64,000 nucleotides of DNA from NCBI GenBank assembly GCA_964614945.1, contig CAZTNW010000002.1, positions 363,259 through 427,258 of the forward strand. The letters are read 5' to 3'. This document shows, in pieces, positions 14,969-23,401 of the stretch (positions are counted from its first letter, which is position 1; each line of letters opens with the position of its first letter). Source of the DNA: CAZTNW01 sp964614945 (GTDB lineage: Bacteria; Caldisericota; JANLFM01). The position numbers and the translations under genes are program-made. The notes under the pieces are model-generated. The model was given only the letters and a program-made list of their open reading frames with translations. It did no database searches and had not been told where the DNA came from.

Positions 14969-16218
14969 AGCAGACCCTGACCGAAAAAATATTCTCCCGC
15001 CATTCGGGTCGGGCTATTTCCGCCGGGGAGCTGGTGATTGCAGAGCTGGACTGGGTGATGGCTCACGATACGACATGCGCCTGGGCCCTAGCCCCCTTTT
15101 ACCAGATCGCGCAAAAGGTCTGGAATCCCGAGCGCGTTTTGATCTTTTTCGATCACGCCTACCCTGCGCCCAGCGTTGACGCGGCGCAGCTTCAATCTTC
15201 CGTGCGGGAGTTCGCCCGCGACCAGGAGATCCCGCTGCGCACGGAAGGAGTCTCGCACCAGGTGATGGTGGAGAAATACATCCGCCCCGGCCAGCTGGTA
15301 CTGGGAGCGGACTCTCATACTCCGACAAGCGGCGCCCTGGGGGCCCTGACGATCGGCGCAGGCTCCACAGATGCCGCCATCGCCATGGCATCCGGGCGAT
15401 TGTGGTTCAGGGTCCCCAGGACGCTGAGAGTCGAACTGAGCGGGGAGATGCCCCGGTCGGTGGCAGCCAAGGACGTCGCCCTCGCAGTAGCGGGGAAACT
15501 CGGTCCTGATGGCGCACATTACCGCACGGCAGAATACAGCGGCCCCGCGATCAAGAGGATGTCCGTGCCGGAGAGGATGACCCTGACGAACATGGCGGCA
15601 GAACTAGGGGCCAAGGCAGCCATAGTCGAGCCGGACGAAAGGACTATTTCCTATCTGCAGGAGCACGGGCGCTCGGTGACGATCGAGGGCCTGTATGGGG
15701 ATCGAGGGGCGGCCTCGGAAGAAGTTGTGGATTTTTCCGTTTCCGAGGTAGTCCCTATGGTCGCACTGCCTCCGGAGATCGATCGAGTGATCCCGGCCAG
15801 TCTGATCGAGGAGAGTCGGGTGGCTGTCGATCAGATCTTTCTCGGCTCCTGTACAAACGGGCGGATAGAGGATTTAGAGGTTGCCTACTCCCTCTGGCGC
15901 GGCCGCGAGCTTAATCCCGGAGTACGGGTGATAATTGCCCCGGCATCGCGAGAGGTCTACCTCGAAGCCCTGCGTCTCGGCTATATCGAGGAATTCTCCC
16001 GGCTGGGGGCGATAGTCATTCCCCCTGGTTGCGGACCTTGCCTCGGTCGTCACAGCGGGGTCCTCGCCCCAGGGGAAGTATGCCTTTCCAGCGCAAACAG
16101 GAATTTTCCCGGAAGAATGGGAAGCGCAGAAGCCTCGGTTTACCTTGCCAGCCCGGCTACCTTAGCTGCCTCAGCGCTCGAAGGATTCATCTGCGATCCG
16201 AGGAGGTTTCTTGTATGA
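14965..16218 (+). CDS. Homoaconitase large subunit
   Basis: A 417-residue aconitase-family large subunit (LeuC/LysT group) holding the 4Fe-4S cluster and isomerising homocitrate to homoisocitrate. Visible cluster and active-site pieces are VLGADSHTPTSGALG, GSCTNGRIEDL and PPGCGPCLGRHSGVLAPGE, whose three cysteines bind the cluster, plus SSANRNFPGRMGS for substrate phosphate/carboxylate contacts. Its length equals the prokaryotic two-subunit type. It overlaps homocitrate synthase and the small subunit by four bases each, so the subunits are translationally coupled. Confidence 0.9.
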   Translation: MKQTLTEKIFSRHSGRAISAGELVIAELDWVMAHDTTCAWALAPFYQIAQKVWNPERVLIFFDHAYPAPSVDAAQLQSSVREFARDQEIPLRTEGVSHQVMVEKYIRPGQLVLGADSHTPTSGALGALTIGAGSTDAAIAMASGRLWFRVPRTLRVELSGEMPRSVAAKDVALAVAGKLGPDGAHYRTAEYSGPAIKRMSVPERMTLTNMAAELGAKAAIVEPDERTISYLQEHGRSVTIEGLYGDRGAASEEVVDFSVSEVVPMVALPPEIDRVIPASLIEESRVAVDQIFLGSCTNGRIEDLEVAYSLWRGRELNPGVRVIIAPASREVYLEALRLGYIEEFSRLGAIVIPPGCGPCLGRHSGVLAPGEVCLSSANRNFPGRMGSAEASVYLASPATLAASALEGFICDPRRFLV

Positions 16219-16706
16219 ACTGGATATTCGGAGATAACATCAACACTGATTTGATCACGCCCGGTCGATTCAACCTGACCACCGACCCGGAGAAATTGAA
16301 AGCAGCGGCGTTTCGGGAATTCAGACCGGAATTTGCAGTCCAGGTACGTCCGGGAGACTTCATCGTCGCCGGCTTAAATTTCGGCTGCGGCAGTTCGCGC
16401 GAAACAGCCGCCCTGGCCCTGAAAAGCTGTGAAATCGAGGCAATCCTGGCCCGCTCTTTCGCCCGCATTTTCTACCGAAATTGCCTGAATCTGGGACTTC
16501 TCTGCATCGAGGTAGATCCGGAGGGGATCGAGCCTCAGGACAACCTCCTCATCGATTTAAGAGGACAAGAGCTGATCAATCGGAGCAAAGGAACTTTGCG
16601 AAAGACTCAGGTTCCCACTTTGATCGTGCGGCTCTGGAAAGCTGGGGGAGCTCTGAACTTTGTCTACAAGGAAGGCCTGGCTGTCTGGGAGAGCCTTTTT
16701 TCATGA
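16215..16706 (+). CDS. Homoaconitase small subunit
   Basis: A 163-residue swivel-domain subunit (LeuD/LysU group) that completes homoaconitase. Seen: GDNINTDLITPGRFN at the start, the substrate-specificity and phosphate-type loop AGLNFGCGSSRETAALAL, and ARSFARIFYRNCLNLGL. The ATG at 16215 has AGGAGG eight bases upstream inside the end of the large subunit and an ATGA overlap with it. The operon decides homoaconitase over isopropylmalate isomerase. Confidence 0.9.
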   Translation: MNWIFGDNINTDLITPGRFNLTTDPEKLKAAAFREFRPEFAVQVRPGDFIVAGLNFGCGSSRETAALALKSCEIEAILARSFARIFYRNCLNLGLLCIEVDPEGIEPQDNLLIDLRGQELINRSKGTLRKTQVPTLIVRLWKAGGALNFVYKEGLAVWESLFS

Positions 16707-17725
16707 GCTCCCGCGGTCTGTACCGGATTTGTTGTATCGAGGGTGACGGGATCGGCCCCGAGGTGATGAGCGCCAGCCTGGAACTACTGCGGAGCCTCCC
16801 TCTGGATTTCCGTATTTCCCCGGCCTGGGCCGGGTATAACTGCTTTCTCAAGGAAGGAACTCCCCTTCCGGAAGAGACTATTCAAGCCTGCCGTGAAGCC
16901 GACGCCATTCTCTTCGGGGCAGTTACCACTCCTCCCCGGATCGAGAATTACCGAAGCCCCATCATTCAGCTGAGACAAGAACTCGGGCTCTTCGCCAACG
17001 TGAGGCCCTTCTTATCCCTCCCTCTCCCTTCCGTTCGCAGCGGGATTGACATAGTTATTGTGCGGGAGAACACCGAGGATCTTTATTGCGGAAGAGAGTA
17101 CAGAACTCGGGAGGGCGTCATCGCCGAACGCTTGATCACGGAAGAAGCCTGCAGCCGAATACTTGAATACGCCTTCGCCCTCGCGCGGAAGCAGGGAAGG
17201 AAGAAGGTAACCGTCGTGCACAAGGCCAACGTGCTCCGACTGACGGACGGCTTGTTCTTAGAAGTGGCCGAACGTGTATCTTCCCGCTACCCGGAAATAG
17301 AAATGGAGGCGATGCTCGTCGATTCCTGCGCCATGAAGCTCGTACTTCAGCCAGAATCCTTCTCCATGATCGTGACCACCAACATGTTCGGCGACATCCT
17401 CTCGGACGAGGCGGCCTCCCTCGTCGGGGGACTGGGGGTGTCCCCCTCGGCCAACATCGGCAACGAGAACGCGCTCTTCGAACCGGTTCATGGCTCGGCG
17501 CCGGAGCTTCAAGGGCTGAATCGATGCAATCCCCTAGCTTCCTTCTTCGCCCTGGCCATGATGCTCGAGCACCTTGGCGAAAAAGATTTGGCAGACTCGA
17601 TCCGCCTGGCCTGCAGAAGGACAATTGAGGCAGGTTGCCTGACTCCCGACCTCGGTGGGAACTGTTCGACGGAAGAGGTGACAAAGGAAGTGATCCGACA
17701 CGCTGGAGCAGAAACGAGATGTTAG
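16703..17725 (+). CDS. Homoisocitrate dehydrogenase
   Basis: A 340-residue NAD(P)-linked beta-decarboxylating dehydrogenase converting homoisocitrate to 2-oxoadipate. The family signature is clear: GDGIGPEVM at residue 13, IRENTEDLYCGRE-type substrate loop (VRENTEDLYCG), the catalytic Tyr/Lys segment KVTVVHKANVLRLTDG, and NMFGDILSDEAASLVGGLGVSPSANIG for metal and cofactor binding, then FEPVHGSAPELQG. The ATG at 16703 overlaps the previous stop by four bases. It is separated from IPM dehydrogenase by context; purified-enzyme specificity cannot be read here. Confidence 0.9.
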   Translation: MSSRGLYRICCIEGDGIGPEVMSASLELLRSLPLDFRISPAWAGYNCFLKEGTPLPEETIQACREADAILFGAVTTPPRIENYRSPIIQLRQELGLFANVRPFLSLPLPSVRSGIDIVIVRENTEDLYCGREYRTREGVIAERLITEEACSRILEYAFALARKQGRKKVTVVHKANVLRLTDGLFLEVAERVSSRYPEIEMEAMLVDSCAMKLVLQPESFSMIVTTNMFGDILSDEAASLVGGLGVSPSANIGNENALFEPVHGSAPELQGLNRCNPLASFFALAMMLEHLGEKDLADSIRLACRRTIEAGCLTPDLGGNCSTEEVTKEVIRHAGAETRC

Positions 17726-18516
17726 TGGTTAAAGTTGGAGGCGGAGCCGCCATCAACTGGGACGGAATAGCGAACGACCCGTGCATCCGCGAGAGAAATT
17801 GCCTTCTTCTTCACGGAGCCAACGCCCTCATGCGGGATATCTGCCGAAAATTGGGCATAGAGGAGAAAGTCCTCGTTGCACCTTCCGGCCAGGTCAGCCG
17901 CTACACCGACCCCGATACGCTCAACGCCTTGTTGATGGTTTATGCCGGCCTGGCAAACAAACAGATCGTGGCTCGCCTTCGCAGTCACGGCCTTCAGGCT
18001 TTAGGCCTTTGCGGAGCCGACGGCGGTCTGTTCCTCGGTGTGCGTAAGGAAGCGATCCTCGCTCAGGAGGGGGAAAAAGTCAAGCTGATTCGGGATTCCG
18101 CTACCGGAAAGGTAGAGTCCGTAAACGCCTCCCTCTTGCGCCTGCTTCTCGATTCAGGCTATCTGCCTGTTCTGACCATCCCGGCGATCACCCGACGCGG
18201 AGAGTTGATCAACGTTGACGGAGACAGGGCTGCTGCCATTTTAGCCCGCGACCTAGAAGCGGAGGCCCTGGTTATTCTGCTGGAGGCGCCTGGGTTACTT
18301 GAAAACGTATCCGACCCGGGCTCTCTGGTGAGGGAATTATCCTCAGGCGAGCTCGAACCTTTCATGCAGAAAGTGGAGGGCCGTATGCGCAAAAAGCTGT
18401 TGGGGATTACCGAGGCCCTGCGTTTTGGGGCCAAGAGGGTTTACCTGGGTGACGGCCGGTTAGTTTCACCGATCACCCGCGCGCTCAAGGGCGAGGGGAC
18501 GGTCATCAATGCTTGA
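17719..18516 (+). CDS. lysZ: LysZ, LysW-aminoadipate kinase
   Basis: A 265-residue amino-acid kinase (ArgB-like) that phosphorylates the side-chain carboxylate of LysW-bound aminoadipate. Seen: MLVVKVGGGAAIN, LLLHGANALMRDI, the aspartate-containing NVDGDRAAAILARDL near the C-terminal half and ILLEAPGLLENV. The start at 17719 overlaps the dehydrogenase end by seven bases. In the GxG motif LLHGAN the glycine pair is shortened relative to ArgB, as in LysZ/ArgB paralogues of the LysW type. Next step is lysJ, with an eight-base overlap. Confidence 0.9.
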   Translation: MLVVKVGGGAAINWDGIANDPCIRERNCLLLHGANALMRDICRKLGIEEKVLVAPSGQVSRYTDPDTLNALLMVYAGLANKQIVARLRSHGLQALGLCGADGGLFLGVRKEAILAQEGEKVKLIRDSATGKVESVNASLLRLLLDSGYLPVLTIPAITRRGELINVDGDRAAAILARDLEAEALVILLEAPGLLENVSDPGSLVRELSSGELEPFMQKVEGRMRKKLLGITEALRFGAKRVYLGDGRLVSPITRALKGEGTVINA

Positions 18517-19681
18517 AGATAAGAGAAGTTTCTTGATTCCTACATATCCGGACAGGGGGATTTCCTTCGAGCGGGGAGAGAGAGCCTACCTTATAGACGG
18601 ACAGGGCAGACGGTACCTGGATCTGGGGAGCAACTACGGCATAAACATCTTCGGTTATTCCCACCCGCGGATCACAGATGCCCTGGTCGATCAACTGGGG
18701 AAACTCGTGAACTTGCACGGTTCCTTTTCAACAGATATCCGCTCCCTAGCCGCCCGTCGCCTGGTTGAGTTTTGCGGGAGAGGACTCGAGAAAGTCTATT
18801 TTGCCAATTCCGGGGCGGAGGCTGTGGAAGCGGCGTTGAAATTTGCCCGGCTGGCGACCGGTAAGTGTCATTTCGTGGCCATGAAAAACGGCTACCACGG
18901 TAAAACTCTCGGAGCCCTTTCCGCCACCGGCGGAGAAAAGTACCGTCAGCCCTTCCTTCCTCTATTGTGGGAATTCAGCCACGTTCCTTTCGGAGATATC
19001 TCAGGCCTGAGTGAGATTTTGAGGCCAGATACGGCCGCCCTGCTGGTCGAGCCTGTGCAGGGTGAAGGGGGAGTGCGAACGGCTCCTGCGGAATACTTCG
19101 CCGAATTGCAATCTCTTTGCCGGAGAAAAGGAATTCTCCTCATCGTCGATGAAATTCAGACGGGAGCGGGACGGACGGGTCGTTTCCTTGCCGGTGAATT
19201 GTACGGATTGAGGCCCGATCTTCTCTGTCTGGGCAAAGGAATCGCCGGCGGAATACCGATAGGCGTTACGATCGCGAGCAGGGAGATAGCGGAGGCGGTT
19301 CCCCTCCACGCCCACACTTCCACTTTCGGGGGAAATCCCTTGGCCGCGGCCGGCATCCTGGCGGTGCTGGATGAGCTGTCCCATCCCGAACTGCTTGCGG
19401 AAATCCGATCCCTGGGAGAGTACTTTCTCCAGTCCCTGTGCGAACTCCACTATCAAGAAATTGTAGAGGCCCGCGGTATAGGATTGATGCTTGCCCTGGA
19501 GCTTTCCCAGAATACCACCCCGGTGCTCAGGGCACTGCAGCAACGAAGGATCATAGCCATCCCGGCTGGCTCCAACATCGTCCGCTTCCTTCCCCCTTTC
19601 ATCATCAAGCGCGAGGAGATCGATATTGCCTGCCAGGCGCTCAATGAGATTTTACGAACGGTGAGGTCTTCAAAGCCCTAA
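18509..19681 (+). CDS. lysJ: LysJ, LysW-aminoadipate semialdehyde transaminase
   Basis: A 390-residue class III PLP aminotransferase (acetylornithine aminotransferase family) converting LysW-bound aminoadipate semialdehyde to LysW-bound lysine with glutamate. Seen: NSGAEAVEAALKFAR, KNGYHGKTLGALSATGG, the PLP-binding LLIVDEIQTGAGRTGR and the Schiff-base lysine in LCLGKGIAGGIPIG. It overlaps lysZ by eight bases. The product should then be released from LysW by LysK, but no M20-type lysK follows; an amidotransferase-like gene starts immediately after the stop. Confidence 0.92.
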   Translation: MLEDKRSFLIPTYPDRGISFERGERAYLIDGQGRRYLDLGSNYGINIFGYSHPRITDALVDQLGKLVNLHGSFSTDIRSLAARRLVEFCGRGLEKVYFANSGAEAVEAALKFARLATGKCHFVAMKNGYHGKTLGALSATGGEKYRQPFLPLLWEFSHVPFGDISGLSEILRPDTAALLVEPVQGEGGVRTAPAEYFAELQSLCRRKGILLIVDEIQTGAGRTGRFLAGELYGLRPDLLCLGKGIAGGIPIGVTIASREIAEAVPLHAHTSTFGGNPLAAAGILAVLDELSHPELLAEIRSLGEYFLQSLCELHYQEIVEARGIGLMLALELSQNTTPVLRALQQRRIIAIPAGSNIVRFLPPFIIKREEIDIACQALNEILRTVRSSKP

Positions 19682-20356
19682 ATGTGTCGATTCCTTATCG
19701 CCAGGTCGTCCGCTCCGCTTCCCATCCGACAAATCCTGTCCCTTTTTGTGGAAATGTGCAGGCGCAGCCGCACCCCGGACGGGGATCTGCAGGCCGACGG
19801 TTGGGGACTGGCCTGGAGCACAAATGGTAGATGGGAGACCCACAAGTCGCTTCGGCCGATCTGGGAGGATCTGCCCCCTTCGTTCTTGACTCCGGTCGAT
19901 ATCAACTGCCTGCTCGTACATGCTCGTTCCGCCGGTTTCCCCGAGCAGAAGGGTATCGTCGATTACAATCAACCTTTCGTTCAAGGGCAATACGCCTTCG
20001 TTTTCAACGGCATGATTCGAGGGATGCGCTTCGAGAAGCCCTTACCCGGGAAAATAGGCGCCCAGAAGATATTCCACCTGATACAGGAGGGTCTGCAGGA
20101 TAGGGACGCAGGATCCGTTCTGGTGCAGCTGCGTCAGACCCTGCGCGAGCGCGCCCGGAATCTCGAGGCGGCAAATATCGGCCTGGTGGGGCCGGAAGGA
20201 ATTCATGCCCTCTGCGATTATTCCGTCAACCCCGAGTATTTTTCCCTTCGTCTGTCTCAGGCGGGGGACCTCACGCTTCTCTGTTCGGAGGAACTCGAGG
20301 GATTTCGCTGGAAGGTTTTGCAGCCAGGCCAGGTCCTTTCTTGCGCATTCAGCTGA
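19682..20356 (+). CDS. Class II glutamine amidotransferase-like Ntn hydrolase
   Basis: A 224-residue stand-alone glutaminase-domain protein of the YafJ/EgtC/Dug3 group. The N-terminal nucleophile Cys2 (MCRFL) is present, as are DGWGLAW, the Arg-bearing LLVHARSAGF that in this fold holds the glutamyl alpha-carboxylate, and the oxyanion Asn-Gly in FVFNGMI. It has no synthase domain. The ATG directly abuts the lysJ stop, so it is part of the lysine operon. Relatives hydrolyse gamma-glutamyl amides (EgtC in ergothioneine synthesis, Dug3 in glutathione breakdown). Because lysine is held on LysW by a gamma-glutamyl amide and lysK is missing here, release of lysine from LysW is an attractive but untested role. 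Confidence 0.85.
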   Translation: MCRFLIARSSAPLPIRQILSLFVEMCRRSRTPDGDLQADGWGLAWSTNGRWETHKSLRPIWEDLPPSFLTPVDINCLLVHARSAGFPEQKGIVDYNQPFVQGQYAFVFNGMIRGMRFEKPLPGKIGAQKIFHLIQEGLQDRDAGSVLVQLRQTLRERARNLEAANIGLVGPEGIHALCDYSVNPEYFSLRLSQAGDLTLLCSEELEGFRWKVLQPGQVLSCAFS

Positions 20357-20473
20357 GGAACAGCAATCGACAACAAAATAGCTTGACCCATGTAATCTGG
20401 AGGCATTAACTGCTCCTCCGACTAGAAAACATGAGTGTCATCTGGCTGCTGCGAACCTCAGGGAGCGCGCTGG

Positions 20474-20502
20474 TTGAGCAGGAATGGAAAGTCGGCTATA
20501 AT
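20474..20502 (+). promoter_or_regulatory. Promoter of the tRNA-Ser gene
   Basis: TTGAGC (20474-20479), a 17-base spacer and a perfect TATAAT (20497-20502) lie 16 bases before the mature tRNA 5' end. Confidence 0.75.
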
Positions 20503-20518
20503 CAAATGTCCCCGAGAC

Positions 20519-20613
20519 GGAGAGGTGGCTGAGTTGGCTGAAGGCACCCGCCTGGAAAGCGGGTAGACGGGCTTAACCTCGTCTCGCGGGTTCGAATCCC
20601 GCCCTCTCCGCCA
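20519..20613 (+). tRNA. tRNA-Ser (anticodon GGA), CCA encoded
   Basis: The acceptor stem GGAGAGG (20519-20525) pairs with CCTCTCC (20603-20609), followed by discriminator G and an encoded CCA. The anticodon arm CCCGC-CTGGAAA-GCGGG gives anticodon GGA. A long variable arm typical of tRNA-Ser and the T arm GCGGG-TTCGAAT-CCCGC are present. It reads UCC and UCU. An AT-rich region with decaying genes begins right after its 3' end, a common integration site. Confidence 0.97.
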
Positions 20614-20971
20614 GTTGGAAAACGAAAGGTTTAGCTCCCCCTCTGCGAGGGCTCGCCAGCCGATTTTAGGCGCCAAATTGGAATTTTTTGTCTTTCAAAA
20701 TAAGGTTCGAGCCGACACTTTAGAAATTGACAGATTTCCATATTGTCGCCTTGCGACAAAAGAATTTTGGCTTGACTACTCTCAAAAATCATTTCTTTCA
20801 TCGGTTCGAGCCAATTATTTTCTTGTTGTTCAAAATCTCTGATTTTCTGTTCAATTTCCAGTTTCTCATTAAGCGGGTTTGACTTTTGGCTTGATATTCT
20901 TCGGCCCGAAACGCCTTTGCCTTGCGGTCAGAAGGATTAAATTGTCATTGCAAAGTATCTAGAGGAAAAGT
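20614..20971. other. Gene-free AT-rich stretch after tRNA-Ser
   Basis: No credible gene is seen. Short open frames here have no recognisable features. Two imperfect copies of GGTTCGAGCC occur near 20704 and 20804, resembling the tRNA T-arm; I cannot show they are attachment-site remnants. Base composition drops clearly below that of the lysine operon. Confidence 0.4.
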
Positions 20972-21170
20972 ATGAAGCCACTTGAAGGAAAAATAGAACT
21001 TGTTACTGGCGGAACTCATAATGTAGGAAAGGTATTGCATTAGGATAGGCGAAGCCGGTGCAACAGTATACATAGATGGTTAAGGGGATTACTACCGCTG
21101 ATTTGGCTAAAGAATATGGCTTTAAAGCTATAGACAGAACAGCCTGTGCTATATGGCGCATTATAAAATA
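20972..21170 (+). pseudogene. Short-chain dehydrogenase remnant
   Basis: From the ATG at 20974 onward (coordinates approximate) the sequence reads MKPLEGKIELVTGGTHNVGK, the beta1-loop-alpha start of a classical SDR with its TGG...GxG cofactor motif. After frame changes it continues as GEAGATVYIDG and, after a stop, TADLAKEYGFKAI. This corresponds to the second and third Rossmann strands of SDRs. The remaining about 180 residues of a normal SDR, including the Ser-Tyr-Lys site, are absent. Degraded and non-functional. Confidence 0.6.
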
Positions 21171-21312
21171 ATCTGTTTGATAATTGAAAAGTGAAATTTG
21201 CCCTAGCCCCTCTTTCATTTTTGAATTAGAAAAACCCATACCTGGCTCCACTTCGTCTCGCCCACATTAATACGGCAAGATTTTTAGCAAATTATAAGGA
21301 GGTTAAAAAACT

Positions 21313-21727
21313 ATGAATATCAATTTTATTAACCCAAATGATATGCCAAAACCGAGAGGCTATTCTTATGCCGTGTCTGTATCTGGTAAGCGCCAAACGA
21401 TTTATATCGGTGGACAAAACGCTATTGATGAAAATAGAAATACTGTCGGCAAAGGTGATTTGAATAAAACAAACAGGACAGATCTTGTCCAACATTGAAA
21501 AAATACTAAGGGATACGAATGGAAAGTTAGAGAACATTGTAAAATTTAATGTTTACATTCTACAAGATCAAGATCCAATGGACGGCTTCAAAGCCTTTCA
21601 ACAAAAATGGGGCAACAGACAAGTGTTTCCGGCAATAACGGTTGTATTTGTTGGCGGTTTGGGGAACCCCGAATGGCTGGTTGAAATTGACGCGATTGCG
21701 GAAATACCAGATGAAAATAAAAAGTAA
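21313..21727 (+). pseudogene. RidA/YjgF-family gene interrupted by a frameshift
   Basis: Two overlapping frames together make one RidA-family protein (enamine/imine deaminase). Frame one (21313-21498) encodes the N-terminal half up to IYIGGQNAIDEN...VGKGDL. Frame two (to 21727) continues QILSNIEKILRDTNGKLENI...PAITVVFVGGLGNPEWLVEI. The shift falls near 21465-21485. The start ATG has AAGGAGG ten bases upstream. The arginine that binds the substrate carboxylate in RidA is not in its usual context here. A single-base indel is enough to explain it, so a sequencing error is possible, but the surrounding region also carries another decayed gene and is AT-rich. Confidence 0.75.
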
Positions 21728-22102
21728 CAATAGAAATCTATTTCTTGAATGATATTGATGAAAAAAGATCGTGGATTTGATAAAAATAGTCGATAGAGCT
21801 GCTTTCTGGGCTAAAAAGCTTATTTTGTAAAAAATATGATGGAGGCCAGGCCTGAAGAGAGGGTAATCTACTTGAAACTTGTGGAATTTTCCGACAAGGC
21901 ATACGAGCAGACGTAAGAAATGTATCCTTCTTATCCTGGGACCCTGCTGTGGGCACTAATGAGCAGTGTGGGACCTAAATAGGCTGGGTTCACCTGCATT
22001 ATGCCCTACTTCCTGTGGGTGCTATTTGCGCTTTCCCCCAGTCGGCCATAACTTACCTGAAGAGGTAAAATCAGGTTCTATGGGTTCGGAGGGCGAAAAA
22101 CC
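21728..22102. other. Intergenic stretch without recognisable genes
   Basis: The plus strand contains short interrupted frames (for example ARPEERVIYLKLVEFSDKA near 21845-21905) that look like gene debris but match no family I recognise. No RNA structure or promoter stands out. Confidence 0.35.
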
Positions 22103-22609
22103 TTGAAGAAGAAAATTGTGGTTGTGAACGACAGGATGCAGCAGAACTACCGCTACGAACTGACTAAGCCGGCAGGGAAGAACTTCCATCCTGAATTCAG
22201 GCCGGAACTAACCCCGAAGCAAATGCTTGAGCTGGGCATTTTCGGCGGGAAATACATGACCGATTGTCGAAACGAATTCCCCGCCAGCTGGTTCAAGAAA
22301 GCCAGACTCTGCGCTGAAAGACATGACCCAAAGTTGAATTTCTTCGGCGTGAATGCCAGCCAGCCGCTCTCTGTCTGGCGGGAAAAGGGCTGGATTCATC
22401 CTGACGATCCCCGCGGCTGGTTTCAGTGGTACTGCCGCTATTACATGGGCCGGAGGCATTCCAACGATGAACGACAGATCAAAAGGTGGAAGGCAATGAA
22501 GAGGCACGTCGCACAAATACAGAAGAACTGCTTTCCCGGTGATTGGCATTGCCGCAGAAAGCAGAGACAAGCAGTTTTACACTGGGCTTACGACAGCAGG
22601 AAATTGTGA
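22103..22609 (+). CDS. Conserved protein of unknown function
   Basis: A 168-residue, strongly basic and aromatic protein. Distinctive segments are GIFGGKYMTDCRNEFPASWF, LNFFGVNASQPLSVWREKGW and IHPDDPRGWFQWYCRYYMGR, followed by a Trp/Cys-containing tail (KNCFPGDWHCRRKQRQAVLHWAYDSRKL). I recall near-identical segments in widely scattered bacterial and some eukaryotic proteins with no assigned role; that is memory, not a search. The start is a TTG with a GGAGGG site; no membrane segment or signal peptide is seen. It stands alone between decayed genes and a flavodoxin-like gene. The many conserved Trp, Tyr and charged residues suggest nucleic-acid binding, but this is only a guess. Confidence 0.7.
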   Translation: MKKKIVVVNDRMQQNYRYELTKPAGKNFHPEFRPELTPKQMLELGIFGGKYMTDCRNEFPASWFKKARLCAERHDPKLNFFGVNASQPLSVWREKGWIHPDDPRGWFQWYCRYYMGRRHSNDERQIKRWKAMKRHVAQIQKNCFPGDWHCRRKQRQAVLHWAYDSRKL

Positions 22610-22777
22610 GTCGCTCGGTGTATGTCGAAATAAACCCTTGTTCTTGCGGAATATCCTGACTGATTGAGCTCTGTTACCTCTCTGCAAGCTTTATGCCACC
22701 GAAGGCCGAGCGGGCTTTTTTGTCTTTCCCAAGTCGAAAAATTATCATATGAGAAACAGGGAAAGGGGAACTTAACG

Positions 22778-23224
22778 ATGAAGGCATTGGTAATATTTGA
22801 TTCGAATTTTGGAAGCACGAAGACTATCGCCGACACCATTACAAAAGAATTGGGACAGGATGCCAAATTGCTGTCAGTTTCCGAATGCACTGCCGGGGAT
22901 CTCCAGGGAATAGACCTGCTTGTTGCAGGCAGTCCGATTGTCGGCTGGAAACCATCAGAGAGGATGGGTAAGTTCTTAGCCAGCCTCAGTGAAGGCCAAT
23001 TGCAGGGGCTGAAGGCGGCAGCTTTTGACACGAGGGTAAAGATCTGGTTCTCCGGTGATGCTGCAAGGAAGATTGCGGGAGCACTGGAAAAGGGGGGAGC
23101 GAAAATCGTCGTTCCCCCGCAGTCCTTTTACGTGAGAGGGAAAAAGGGCCCCCTCGCCAATGGTGAAATTGAGAGAGCCGCTGCCTTCGCCCGGTCTATA
23201 ATGGAAGCGACGAGAGTGGGCTGA
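22778..23224 (+). CDS. Flavodoxin-like protein
   Basis: A 148-residue flavodoxin-fold protein. The FMN phosphate loop is VIFDSNFGSTKTIADTI at residues 5-21, followed by LLVAGSPIVGWKPSERM (isoalloxazine-side loop) and a C-terminal helix. I start at the ATG at 22778 with AAAGGGGA upstream; the reading frame stays open further upstream but without protein-like sequence. It may supply low-potential electrons or act in oxidative stress; no partner gene is adjacent. It is similar to short flavodoxin-family proteins of anaerobes and actinobacteria. Confidence 0.82.
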   Translation: MKALVIFDSNFGSTKTIADTITKELGQDAKLLSVSECTAGDLQGIDLLVAGSPIVGWKPSERMGKFLASLSEGQLQGLKAAAFDTRVKIWFSGDAARKIAGALEKGGAKIVVPPQSFYVRGKKGPLANGEIERAAAFARSIMEATRVG

Positions 23225-23401
23225 ATTTAGCCTGCATAAGGACTGGATTTAAGCCCGGGCGATCAATTGATTGTGATTTTTATTCGAGAGCATCGCTCTG
23301 ATTCTTTTTTCGCAGGTGCCGGAATATCCCGGCGTTCGCACAAGAATGGATGGAAGCAATTACAATGAGCGGAATTCTCAGCTACTGAGAGGAATAGGAA
23401 A

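Noticed and set aside
20458..20676. Open frame antisense to the tRNA (contains RGRDSNPRDEVK)
   Set aside because: This is the well-known false protein produced by translating the reverse strand of a tRNA-Ser gene.
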